From assembly GCA_031732855.1 (NCBI GenBank), contig JAVMKJ010000109.1:33073-97072 (forward strand): a stretch of DNA of 64,000 nt, read 5' to 3'. The position numbers and the translations under genes were made by a program. The notes under the pieces were generated by a model that saw only the letters and a list, made by a program, of their open reading frames with translations, searched no databases and was not told where the DNA came from. This document shows, piece after piece, positions 38,756 through 47,031 of this stretch (position 1 is its first letter; each line of letters starts with the position of its first letter). Source of the DNA: JAVMKJ01 sp031732855. GTDB lineage: Bacteria; Pseudomonadota; Gammaproteobacteria; Competibacterales; Competibacteraceae.

Positions 38756-38902
38756 ACAGGTTCTTAAATCCCGTGGGTTGCTTCTTCACTCCGCGCTTGA
38801 GGCAGGTCAAGGTCGTTCTGGCCAGGCGCTCCCGCGGCGCAATCCGTGGAAGGGATAAAACCCTTTTCGGTTCGATTTCGACGGTCGGAAACGGGGCCCA
38901 AC

Positions 38903-39214
38903 ATGCACCGCCTGATTCAAGAAAAAATCGCGGATATCACCGCGCTCTGCTGCCGTTACCACGTCCGGTCTTTGGAGGTCTTTGGTTCCGCAGCCCGCAG
39001 CGAGAGTTTCGATCCAACTCGCAGCGACGTCGATTTCCTGGTCGAGTTTGAAGCCAGAACCGACCTGTCGCCGCTGGAAGAATTTTTTTGCCTTCAAACC
39101 GACTTTTCCCGGCTGCTCGAACGTCCGGTCGATTTAGTCGAGATCGGGGCGATTTGCAACCCCTACGTGCTTGCCGGCATCAATCAAGCAAGGGAAATCG
39201 TTTGTGCGGCATGA
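38903..39214 (+). CDS. MNT-type nucleotidyltransferase antitoxin
   Basis: This 103-aa minimal nucleotidyltransferase has the signature G28-S29 followed by D42-V-D44 (GSAARSESFDPTRSDVDFLV). Such MntA proteins neutralise HEPN toxins (HepT) by modifying them. The start at ATG 38903 has only a weak ribosome site. The 3' end overlaps the HepT remnant by 11 bases, the normal order for this pair. The antitoxin itself looks complete. Confidence 0.85.
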   Translation: MHRLIQEKIADITALCCRYHVRSLEVFGSAARSESFDPTRSDVDFLVEFEARTDLSPLEEFFCLQTDFSRLLERPVDLVEIGAICNPYVLAGINQAREIVCAA

Positions 39215-39330
39215 ATCCCGCGCCTACCTGTGGGATGCGCGCGAGGCCGCCGACGCCATTCTGCGTTTTCTCGCGGGGATCGATTTCGATACCTACGCTT
39301 CGACCGAAATGCTTTATCCAGCGGTGGAAC
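39204..39330 (+). pseudogene. HepT (HEPN) toxin, truncated
   Basis: From GTG 39204 the frame reads RHESRAYLWDAREAADAILR, then FLAGIDFDTYASTEMLYPAV and ERN. This is the N-terminal 40% of a DUF86/HepT toxin. At the point where family members continue into the helix with R-x4-6-H, the sequence switches in frame to the duplicated phaC segment. The HEPN RNase motif is therefore lost. The open frame continues to 40889 only by chance. Confidence 0.8.
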
Positions 39331-39651
39331 GCAACGATCGGATTCCGCTCCTCGATCCCGCCATCATCGGTAAATCGTTTCAGGAATTCTTCGACAAGCT
39401 GTTGAAGAATCCTGAAAAACTGATCGAGGCCCAAGTCGGTTTCTGGAAGAACTATCTCGACCTGTGGCAATCCGCCTCCCAGCGGATGCTGGGGCACGAA
39501 GTCCAGCCGGTCATCAAGCCGCCGCCCGGCGACAAGCGCTTCGCGGACGAACGATGGGCGGAAAACGCCGTGTTCGATTTCATCAAGCAGTCCTATCTGC
39601 TGGCCGCCGACAGCGTGCAGGGCCTGGTCCGCCAGGTCGAGGGTCTGGACG
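39331..39651 (+). repeat. 321-bp partial copy of phaC
   Basis: The sequence matches 36929-37249 without gaps; I see one mismatch, near the left junction. It encodes PhaC residues about 43-149 fused in frame to the HepT remnant and abuts a reverse-transcriptase fragment on the right. It lacks the catalytic domain. Confidence 0.93.
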
Positions 39652-40043
39652 GCAATCTGGTAGCCATCACCGATGTCGGTTTGTACCCGCCTCAATGCTC
39701 CGTGGGCGGAGCGTCCTGGCCGGAAGCCAAAACTCGAATCCGAGAATCCTGGATCGAAGATCGGTCCCAGAACTTGCGCAATGGCCTGCTGGATGATGCG
39801 GTCTGTCACCGTCGGGATGCCGAGCGGGCGCTCGCCACCGTCGGGCCTGGGGATCGTCACCCGTCGTACCGGCCCTGGCCGGTACGTGCCATCCCGCAAG
39901 GCTTGGCGGATCGCCGGCCCGTTCGAACGTGCGAACTCCGGGAAGTCCTCGACGCGCATTCCATCGACGCCGGGAACACCCTGGTTGGCCTTCACCCGCT
40001 TCCATGCCCGTCGCCTGTTCTCGCTGTCCAGCACCCGCTCCAT
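39652..40043 (-). pseudogene. Group II intron reverse transcriptase, N-terminal fragment
   Basis: The minus-strand frame contains RRAWKRVKANQGVPGVDGM, RRVTIPRPDGGERPLGIPTV, TDRIIQQAIAQVLGPIFDP and FSDSSFGFRPGRSAHGALRR. These are the RT-0 to RT-2 blocks of LtrA-type proteins. It stops at the phaC-copy junction before the catalytic Y-A-D-D block. No intron RNA domains or 3' half are seen nearby. Confidence 0.85.
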
Positions 40044-40139
40044 CCGGTCGTCGTGCAAGGTTGGCTGCGTGACATCGCGCCGCGACGCGTCTCCCCCGGA
40101 CGGGTTCGACGACGCGGGCGAGCAATCCGCGGCTCCACC

Positions 40140-40889
40140 TTGAAAGCTTCGAGAGGGTTCGCATTCGCAACCGCGCTCGTCGCGACTCTCGCCTGCGCGG
40201 AAACCCGCACGCTGACCGCCATGGATATGGAGGAGATCAACGCGATCGACGCCAGGCTCGCGCCGTGGGAATGCGAAGGCATGAAGCTGAACTTCGAGAT
40301 GATCGTCGTCGGCGGGATGGGGGATAGCGCCCGTGCGATGGAGATCGAGACCCAAATGGCGAAGCGCGGGCTCCCGCCCGATCTCGATGACCTCGCCAAG
40401 CGCAGGCGCGACCTGCTGACCACCGCGCGCTTTTCCGCGCCGGGTCCGGATGCGTATTCCGAGAGCAAAGCGCGGCGCGACGCCTACTGTCCGTGGCGCA
40501 AGCTGGAAATTCCGTACGAGCTGCCGCCCGCACGGGACGAAGCGCAGGCGCGCGAATATGCTTTGACCATTGTCCCCAACTTTCTCGTTGGCTGGCGCCT
40601 GTGCGAAATCTTCTTCCCGGAACGGCGCGGCCAGTTGGAGGCCGCCTGGGCGGCGAGCCCGCTCGCCAAGCTGGACTTGCCAGAATTCCGGAAGACGACC
40701 GGGGAAGTGCGAGCGTGGCTGGCGCAAGGCATGGCGGCGCCCGCGCCCGGATCGGCGGTCGATCGTCAGATCAGGAACCCGATGCAGCGCAGCGACCAGT
40801 TGCGGCAGTGCGACGCCATGCCCGCCAACTTCAAGCGCATCGAGAAGGCGTTTCCCGCGCACTGGATCGCCGCGCACGGCGGTACATGA
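40140..40889 (+). CDS. Secreted hypothetical protein
   Basis: This 249-aa protein has an N-terminal hydrophobic segment GFAFATALVATLACA, a plausible signal peptide, then ETRTLTAMDMEEINAIDARL. The mature part is rich in Arg, Glu and Pro and has several Cys (e.g. APWECEGMK, RQCDAMP). The TTG at 40140 is the nearest start to the signal peptide, but its ribosome site is poor. The true N terminus may have been lost in the rearrangement to the left. Family not recognised. Confidence 0.5.
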   Translation: MKASRGFAFATALVATLACAETRTLTAMDMEEINAIDARLAPWECEGMKLNFEMIVVGGMGDSARAMEIETQMAKRGLPPDLDDLAKRRRDLLTTARFSAPGPDAYSESKARRDAYCPWRKLEIPYELPPARDEAQAREYALTIVPNFLVGWRLCEIFFPERRGQLEAAWAASPLAKLDLPEFRKTTGEVRAWLAQGMAAPAPGSAVDRQIRNPMQRSDQLRQCDAMPANFKRIEKAFPAHWIAAHGGT

Positions 40890-41271
40890 AGGGCCGGCAA
40901 AGCTGCCCCTGCCGTCGGCTAGCAGTTTCATCTGCCCTCACGGGCATACAGGTACTCCTACAGGGGACTTTCACCCCACAAGTTCACGCCCGTGCCGGGC
41001 GTACGCCAGCGGATCAAGCCGATTCCAGGTGGTAAAGCCGCCCGCGGCTTTGCCGCCCCTCGCGGCTTATCCGCCCCGTCAAGCCACGGGCGCGATACTA
41101 CTTGCTTTGCAGGATCGGCGATCGCGGCGTCGCGCCCAAAGAGCGGCGGCGCCCGCTCGGGACGAGGAGCGATCGTCGCGTCGGCTGCCGGCCGCCGATC
41201 ATCGCTTGCGGTCTAATCTTGTTCTGGGGCCACCGATCCTAACCAATGCGCCAAGCACGGGAGATTCGCAT
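40890..41271. other. Gene-free stretch with degenerate repeat
   Basis: No gene is evident. Bases 41036-41095 hold GC-rich palindromic sequence (GCGGCTTTG, CGCGGCTTATCCGCC) that recurs in related form on the other strand at about 63105-63180. Confidence 0.5.
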
Positions 41272-42012
41272 ATGAGTGACGAAGATCTGAACGCCAAACT
41301 CAAGACCGCCGCCGAGAAGCTGGTGGGCAAAGATGCGCTGACCAGCAAGTACGGCCTCGATTGCTTCGCCCTGGTGGATAAGCTCCTTAGAAACCTGGGC
41401 GCCCAGACGGCCGCGGATGGCGACGTCCCGGTCGCGGCCACCGCCGACTACGATTGGGGCGACGGGATCCTGCTCGATTCCATCCAGCCTGGAGACATCC
41501 TCCAGTTCCGCAAGCACGTCGTCGACATCGCCATCTGGAAATACGCGAACGGCAAGTGGTATGAGACCTCCGGCCGCACGCTCACCCGCCCGCATCACAC
41601 CGCGATCGTGATGGAAGTGCGCAAGGACGGCAGCGTCGTCGTCGTCGAACAGAACGTCCATCCGAATCCCGGCAAGGTCACGCGCAACGTCATCCCGCGG
41701 CTGGACGCGGGCGAGGAGACGCGAGTGGTCGGCAGCGAAGAGAAGATCAAGCTGAAGGTGACGGGAGCGGTTCGCGCCTACCGCCCGGCTCCCAAACCGC
41801 CAAAGGGCGCCAGCCTCGTGCCCCCGGGCAAACCGGCGCCGGCCGGCGGAGCGCGGGCGCTGGCCAACTTCGTCCCGTCGCAGGGGGGCGCCAAGCGCAC
41901 GCCCGGACCGCTCGGGATGGAAGCGCCGCGACCGGACGTCGTTGGAGACCTGGGGAATTCGGCACCCGTCGGGCAGCTCGAAAATCGTCGCCGTCATTCG
42001 TCGTTCTCCTGA
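41272..42012 (+). CDS. CHAP/NlpC-like cysteine-histidine domain protein
   Basis: This 246-aa protein has a papain-like layout in residues 20-165. The Cys lies in KYGLDCFALVDKLL near residue 31, GDILQFR near 85, and His in RPHHTAIVMEV near 116. VVVVEQNVHP supplies a possible third residue. Such domains cleave peptidoglycan peptides or amides. The C-terminal 80 residues are proline-rich and low-complexity. There is no signal peptide, so export would need another route, for example as an effector. That is inference; ATG 41272 is the start. Confidence 0.6.
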   Translation: MSDEDLNAKLKTAAEKLVGKDALTSKYGLDCFALVDKLLRNLGAQTAADGDVPVAATADYDWGDGILLDSIQPGDILQFRKHVVDIAIWKYANGKWYETSGRTLTRPHHTAIVMEVRKDGSVVVVEQNVHPNPGKVTRNVIPRLDAGEETRVVGSEEKIKLKVTGAVRAYRPAPKPPKGASLVPPGKPAPAGGARALANFVPSQGGAKRTPGPLGMEAPRPDVVGDLGNSAPVGQLENRRRHSSFS

Positions 42013-42156
42013 TTCATCCAAAGACCGGCCGGAACGGGATGCGGGACGCATTTGTCAGCCGACAGACGGACGAATGAGCTGGGTCGCATTGTGCGAAAAT
42101 TCCCCGGTCAACTTGAAGAGCCGATCGAAGCAGGCATTCTTGCCGGAGGTAACCCC

Positions 42157-42369
42157 ATGAGCAAAACCGAGATTGAGGAACGAATTGAAGAGTCGATTCG
42201 GCTGGTGCGGCTGGTCGTCGACGACTGGTCCCCCATGTTCGCCGTCATGATCCTGCTGATCCTCGCCGGCCGCCTGCTGGGTGAATTCTCAACCCCGGAG
42301 GAGCTGTCGCAACGAGTGACGCAAGCGCACCGCATTTTGATCCGTTCGGCGCTGGACCGCGTGGGCTGA
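42157..42369 (+). CDS. Small single-pass membrane protein
   Basis: This 70-aa protein starts at ATG 42157 with a perfect GGAGGT seven bases upstream. One membrane helix MFAVMILLILAGRLLG lies near residues 27-42 and is flanked by charged helices (EIEERIEESIRLVRLVVDDW; TPEELSQRVTQAHRILIRSA). Function unknown. Confidence 0.6.
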   Translation: MSKTEIEERIEESIRLVRLVVDDWSPMFAVMILLILAGRLLGEFSTPEELSQRVTQAHRILIRSALDRVG

Positions 42370-42434
42370 CACGATTCTCTCCTGGAAACCCTTCCCCGCC
42401 CTCCCTGCCCGAGGGAGGCGAAAGGAAAAACGTA

Positions 42435-43583
42435 TCAAGGCGCCTCAACATGGACTTCCTGGGTCTGCTCCATCTGATGGATGGACGCCTCCAGGTCGAT
42501 CTGGTCGGGATTCTCGCTGGGCTGCCCGCGCAGCAGCGCCAACAACTCGATCTGTTCCAAGGTGCCATGCGAACCGTCCGGCTGCTGCACGAAGGCGGCC
42601 CAGGGCACGAACTTGGTGAGCGGGAAGCGTTGTCCCACCTGGGGCGAGATGTCGATATTGAGCCCGGAGATGTAAACCACCCGCTTGCCCTGATAACCGT
42701 GCTCCCGGACGATCGTGCGAAAGGTGCGATCGAATTCCACCTGGGTGTTGACCTGGGCCGCGGTCAGCAGCGGGTGGGGCGAGGTCACGATCCAGGCCAT
42801 CGGGTCGAACAGATTTTGCTCCAGGTGGCTGCGCCCCTCCAGGTCGCCCTGGACGTCGCGCTTGAAGCGAAAGAACTCCGGCAGCAACCATCCGCCGATC
42901 GGCTCGCGACGACCATCCGCCCAATCGTTCTGCTCCATCAGGCGGCGCAATTCGGGCGTGGCGATCAGGCTCTTGGCCGTGCTCAGGCAACGCACCGGCC
43001 GGAACCCGCCACCGGCCGCCGGCGCCGCGAGGCGATCCAGGTTCAGAAACAACCCCTCGTCGCGGTTCTCCCGCAACAACTGATTGTCGATGGTGATGAG
43101 ATAGTCTTCGCCATGACGCTCGAGCACGATGTTGTCCCGGGCGAAGGCATACTCGTCCTGATACCAGCGCAGCACGGCTTCGATCTTGCCGCAATTGGCG
43201 GTCAGATGCCGGTCCTCGCTCTGCAGGCGGCGGTAGGTTCCAAAAACCCGACTTTCCGGATCGTAGCCCACGTGGCTGGCGTGAATGATGACCATGTCCC
43301 GGCCGTGCTCGGCGTGAGGCGCATGGCGGTCGGTCGCCACGATCCCGCCGACCTGGCCATGGTTGAACGGGAAAACCCCAAAGTGCTTGGTGATGAGAAT
43401 GATGGGATAACCTTGGCTCTCGTCCGAGCAGAACGCTCGGGAGGGCATGATCTTGCCGGATTCGAAGCCGAGCGACCGGCACAGGTTATACAGCCGGGGA
43501 ATGAAGGTGCTGTAACGCAGCATCATGCCGGCAACCTGGAAATCGGCCATCAGGGCGCGGATGTTGGCGGTGGACGAGTACAT
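42435..43583 (-). CDS. LCIB/C-like putative beta-type carbonic anhydrase
   Basis: This 382-aa protein starts at ATG 43583 (GGAG upstream). Its first half carries Cys52-x-Asp54 (AFCSDES), VGGIVATDRHAPHAEHGRD, His104 in HASHVGYDPES, and Cys131 in TANCGK. The order Cys-x-Asp, His, Cys and the H-A-P-H-x-x-x-G-R-D phrase resemble the limiting-CO2-inducible (LCIB/LCIC) carbonic anhydrase fold. The second half (about 200-382) has no domain I recognise. If correct it hydrates CO2 in the cytosol. The identification is by motif order only and is tentative. Confidence 0.5.
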   Translation of the reverse strand: MYSSTANIRALMADFQVAGMMLRYSTFIPRLYNLCRSLGFESGKIMPSRAFCSDESQGYPIILITKHFGVFPFNHGQVGGIVATDRHAPHAEHGRDMVIIHASHVGYDPESRVFGTYRRLQSEDRHLTANCGKIEAVLRWYQDEYAFARDNIVLERHGEDYLITIDNQLLRENRDEGLFLNLDRLAAPAAGGGFRPVRCLSTAKSLIATPELRRLMEQNDWADGRREPIGGWLLPEFFRFKRDVQGDLEGRSHLEQNLFDPMAWIVTSPHPLLTAAQVNTQVEFDRTFRTIVREHGYQGKRVVYISGLNIDISPQVGQRFPLTKFVPWAAFVQQPDGSHGTLEQIELLALLRGQPSENPDQIDLEASIHQMEQTQEVHVEAP

Positions 43584-43937
43584 GACGGCTCCGCTCGCAA
43601 TATTTCGGGGTCGGGCCGGACCGCTTCGATGCCGGCGACAACACACGGCGATCCCTTCCGTATTCCCCTAATATCTTGGCAGTCCTTCGGACAGTTTTCA
43701 GGGAGATTCGCAAAAATGCCCGCCAGATCGCCTGACTCTCCTCGCCCGCCGGCGGGAGAAAGGTTGGGGGAAAAGGGATGAGTCGACTATTTTCAACCTG
43801 GGTCCCGCAAGCAAACCGTGGAACCGGTTCAATCCGCGATCTAGGCTTTACTAGGCTTTAAAGGTTGCATTCGCCCGGACCACCGAGCGCGGCGCGCAAC
43901 GCTTTTCCCATTCACGGTCTTCAGAGGGTCGCTCCCC
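43584..43937. other. Gene-free divergent region between the LCIB-like gene and hypC
   Basis: The stretch holds the divergent promoter region. I see a CCCGCCGGCGGG palindrome near 43747 and a tandem TAGGCTTTA (43842-43862), but no convincing -24/-12 or -35/-10 pair. Confidence 0.5.
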
Positions 43938-44177
43938 ATGTGCCTCGCCATCCCCGCCCGGGTGATTGAAATTCTGGAAAACGAAAGCGCCGTCGTCGAC
44001 ATGGGCGGCGTGCGCAAACCGATTTCCACCGCCCTGCTGGACGAAGTGGCGGTCGGCGACTACGTCATCGTGCACGTCGGTTATGCCCTCAACCGCCTGG
44101 ACCCCGAAGAGGCGGCGGAGACCCTGCGGCTGTTGGCCGAACTGACCGAGGTGGCGACCGATGAAATATCTGGATGA
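43938..44177 (+). CDS. hypC: Hydrogenase maturation factor HypC
   Basis: This 79-aa protein begins MCLAIPARV; Cys2 is the essential residue that binds the Fe(CN)2CO precursor with HypD. GDYVIVHVGYALNRLDPEEA is typical. It overlaps hypD by 17 bases, so the hypCDE genes are coupled. NiFe-hydrogenase structural genes are not in the window. Confidence 0.96.
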   Translation: MCLAIPARVIEILENESAVVDMGGVRKPISTALLDEVAVGDYVIVHVGYALNRLDPEEAAETLRLLAELTEVATDEISG

Positions 44178-45312
44178 ATTCCGCGACGGTCAACTGGCGC
44201 GGGGGCTCGCCGCCCGCATCCGCCGGGAGGTCGAGCCGAACCGCCGCTACGCCCTGATGGAATTCTGCGGCGGCCACACCCACGCCATCTGCCGCTACGG
44301 CATCGAGGATCTGCTGCCGGACAACGTGCGGTTGATTCACGGTCCCGGTTGCCCGGTATGCGTGCTGCCGAGCGGACGCTTGCAGGCGGCGATCGAACTG
44401 GTGGAGCGGGAGGGGGTGATCCTGTGCAGTTACGGCGACCTGCTGCGCGTGCCCGGTGCTCGGGGCGACACCCTGCTCAAGGCCAGGGCGCGCGGCGCGG
44501 ACGTGCGGATGGTGTACTCGGTCGACGATGCGCTGGAGATCGCCCGCGCCAACCCCGACCGCCCAGTCGTGTTCTTCGCCATCGGCTTCGAGACCACCAC
44601 CCCGCCGACCGCCGTCGCCATCCGGCAAGCCCGGCGGGAAGGATCGGGCAATTTCAGCGTCTATTGCAATCACGTTCTCACCCCGCCGGCGTTGCGGGCG
44701 TTACTGAAAACCGATTCTTCCCCTCCTTTTCAACGAGGAGTAGTGCCTGGTGCAGGGGTGGTCGACGGCTTCATCGGTCCCGCCCACGTCAGCACCATCA
44801 TCGGCAGCCAGCCTTACGAATTCGTCGCCATCGAGCATGGCCGGCCGCTGGTCATCGCCGGCTTCGAGCCGTTGGACGTGCTGCGGGCGATCCTGATGCT
44901 GATCCGTCAACTCAACGCCGGCGAGGTTCGAGTCGAGAACGAATACACCCGGGCCGTCAGCGCGGAAGGCAACCGCAAGGCCCAGCGGATCGTGGCCGAG
45001 GTGTTCGCGCTCCGTCCGACCTTCGAATGGCGCGGGCTGGGCTGGCTGCCGGACAGCGCCCTGGCGATTCGGCCGGAATTCGCGGACTGGGATGCCGAAC
45101 ACCGTTTCGCCATCCCCGCGATTCGGGCCACCGATCACAAGGCCTGCGCCTGCGGCGAAGTGCTGCGGGGCGTCAAGCACCCGCAAGACTGCACGGTCTT
45201 CGGCACGGCCTGCACGCCCGACCATCCGCTCGGCTCCTGCATGGTGTCCGCCGAGGGCGCTTGCGCGGCCTATTATCATTACGGCCGTTTCCGCCAGGCC
45301 GCGGCGTCATGA
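44161..45312 (+). CDS. hypD: Hydrogenase maturation factor HypD
   Basis: This 383-aa FeS protein is the scaffold for the Fe(CN)2CO group. Motifs are MEFCGGHTHAICRYG, HGPGCPVCVLP, FFAIGFETTTPPTA and the C-terminal Cys cluster (ACACGEVLRGV, GTACTPDHPLGSCMVS). Between LRALL and VDGFIGPAHVST an extra segment KTDSSPPFQRGVVPGAG occurs. It contains CTCCTTTTCAACGAGGAG-type palindromic sequence, so a small repeat seems inserted in frame. Function is likely retained. Confidence 0.95.
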   Translation: MKYLDEFRDGQLARGLAARIRREVEPNRRYALMEFCGGHTHAICRYGIEDLLPDNVRLIHGPGCPVCVLPSGRLQAAIELVEREGVILCSYGDLLRVPGARGDTLLKARARGADVRMVYSVDDALEIARANPDRPVVFFAIGFETTTPPTAVAIRQARREGSGNFSVYCNHVLTPPALRALLKTDSSPPFQRGVVPGAGVVDGFIGPAHVSTIIGSQPYEFVAIEHGRPLVIAGFEPLDVLRAILMLIRQLNAGEVRVENEYTRAVSAEGNRKAQRIVAEVFALRPTFEWRGLGWLPDSALAIRPEFADWDAEHRFAIPAIRATDHKACACGEVLRGVKHPQDCTVFGTACTPDHPLGSCMVSAEGACAAYYHYGRFRQAAAS

Positions 45313-46358
45313 ATCGCCCGCGCGAACTCTTCGCCCGCCGTCTCGACCTGACGCGCGGTTCCGTCGAAATGAGCCACGGCGGCGGCGGCCGGGCGATGGC
45401 GCAGTTGATCGAGGAACTGTTCCTGGCCGCGTTCGACAACGAGTGGTTGCGGGCGCGGGACGATTGCGCCCGGTTCGCCGTTCCCGTCGGCCGGCTGGTC
45501 ATGGCCACCGACAGCCACGTGGTTTCGCCGCTGTTCTTTCCCGGCGGCGACATCGGCTGTCTGGCGGTCCACGGCACGCTCAACGACGTGGCGATGGCCG
45601 GCGCGCGACCGCTCCATCTCGCCAGCAGCTTCATCCTGGAAGAAGGTTTACCCCTCGCCGACCTCAAGCGCATCGTCGATTCGATGGCGCGGGCGGCGCA
45701 TCAGGCGGGCGTGCCCATCGTCACCGGCGATACCAAGGTGGTGGAGCGCGGCAAGGGCGATGGGGTGTTCATCACCACGACCGGCGTCGGGGTGGTTCCG
45801 GAAGGGGTGGAGATTTCCGCTGGCCGGGCGCGGCCGGGCGACGCCATCCTGCTCAGCGGTTCCCTGGGCGATCATGGCATGGCGGTCATGGCGCAGCGGG
45901 AGAATCTGCGCTTCGACGCGCCCATCGAATCCGATACCGCCGCGCTGCACGGCCTGGTCGCGGCGATGGTGGCGGCGGTTCCCGACCTTCATTGCCTGCG
46001 CGATCCCACGCGCGGCGGTCTGGGCAGCGCCCTGAACGAAATCGCCCAGCAATCCGGCGTGGGGATGCGCCTGCGCGAAGCGGCGATTCCGGTGCGCGAA
46101 CCGGTGCGGGCTTTGTGTGAATTCCTCGGCCTGGACCCCCTCTACGTCGCCAACGAAGGCAAATTGCTGGCCATCGGTCCGGCGGAGTCGGCGGCCACCC
46201 TGCTGGCGGCGATGCGCGCGCATCCGCTGGGACGGGAGGCCGCCCTCATCGGCGAGGTGGTGGCCGACGCCCACGGCTTCGTGGAAATGGAAACGGTGTT
46301 CGGAGGCCGTCGCCTGGTGGATTGGTTGAGCGGCGAACAGTTGCCGCGCATTTGCTGA
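45309..46358 (+). CDS. hypE: Hydrogenase maturation factor HypE
   Basis: This 349-aa enzyme dehydrates a thiocarboxamide to thiocyanate on its C-terminal Cys. The protein ends PRIC, as required. The PurM-like ATP-binding signature includes MSHGGGGRAMAQLI and FFPGGDIGCLAVHGTLNDVA. ATG 45309 overlaps the hypD stop (ATGA). Confidence 0.96.
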   Translation: MNRPRELFARRLDLTRGSVEMSHGGGGRAMAQLIEELFLAAFDNEWLRARDDCARFAVPVGRLVMATDSHVVSPLFFPGGDIGCLAVHGTLNDVAMAGARPLHLASSFILEEGLPLADLKRIVDSMARAAHQAGVPIVTGDTKVVERGKGDGVFITTTGVGVVPEGVEISAGRARPGDAILLSGSLGDHGMAVMAQRENLRFDAPIESDTAALHGLVAAMVAAVPDLHCLRDPTRGGLGSALNEIAQQSGVGMRLREAAIPVREPVRALCEFLGLDPLYVANEGKLLAIGPAESAATLLAAMRAHPLGREAALIGEVVADAHGFVEMETVFGGRRLVDWLSGEQLPRIC

Positions 46359-46426
46359 AAACAGAAAATCCAATAGCCCGCGTCACCTGGCGGCGGCGTG
46401 GTGAACTCACCCGCAAACCCACGGAC

Positions 46427-46858
46427 CTAAATCGAAGGCATCATCGTTCCGTGGCGCATCTCGATCCATTTCTCTCGCATGAATCGATATTTCGTGGGGA
46501 TATCCCGCATGGAGAGCATGGCCATCAGTCTCTTGCCGTCCACGACCGGCAAATGGCGAAAGCCATGGGCGTGCATGAGATTCAAGGCATCACATGGGGT
46601 CTGGTCGGACGTAATGGTTTTTGGGTTCTCCGTCATGACCTGCCTCACCGGGGTAAGCTCCGGATCGAGCCGAGAGGCAATCACGCGACTGACCAGGTCC
46701 CGTTCGGTAAAAATACCAACCAATCCGGCTTCCCCCATCACCGCCAAGGCCCCGACACGATGCGTCGTCATCAGGACAGCCGCCTGAAAAACGCTTGCTT
46801 CTGGGCCGACGCCAAAGATAGTTTGGTTTTCGATGATATCGCGGATCGACGGATTCAT
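46427..46858 (-). CDS. CBS-domain protein
   Basis: This 143-aa protein contains two CBS repeats (residues about 8-65 and 72-128): VFQAAVLMTTHRVGALAV, GLVGIFTERDLVSRV and DALNLMHAHGFRHLPVVDGK. CBS pairs bind adenosyl ligands and act as energy sensors. A strong AAGGAGG stands seven bases before ATG 46858. Partner unknown. Confidence 0.88.
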   Translation of the reverse strand: MNPSIRDIIENQTIFGVGPEASVFQAAVLMTTHRVGALAVMGEAGLVGIFTERDLVSRVIASRLDPELTPVRQVMTENPKTITSDQTPCDALNLMHAHGFRHLPVVDGKRLMAMLSMRDIPTKYRFMREKWIEMRHGTMMPSI

Positions 46859-46961
46859 GCATTGCCTCCTTATGGCAGGAAAAAATTGAAGGGATGGGAA
46901 AAAGCAAGGAACTATCTATTTTTATAGTAAAACAGTAAGAAATTTCCATCATGTTCTTAGC

Positions 46962-46984
46962 ATGGACCCGCAATGCGGGTCCAT
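46962..46984. other. Perfect hairpin upstream of the AAA gene
   Basis: ATGGACCCGC and GCGGGTCCAT form a 10-bp stem with a three-base loop. There is no U-run. It may be a REP-like unit or a protein-binding palindrome. Confidence 0.5.
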
Positions 46985-47031
46985 CGGTCTCGATGTAATC
47001 CGACCATCCGAGCGATTACCGGAGGCGCGCC

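Noticed and set aside
39331..39651. Second functional phaC
   Set aside because: It covers only about residues 43-149 and lacks the Cys, Asp and His of the active site.
43600..43937. Sigma54 promoter for hypCDE
   Set aside because: No GG-N10-GC pattern with good flanking bases was found.
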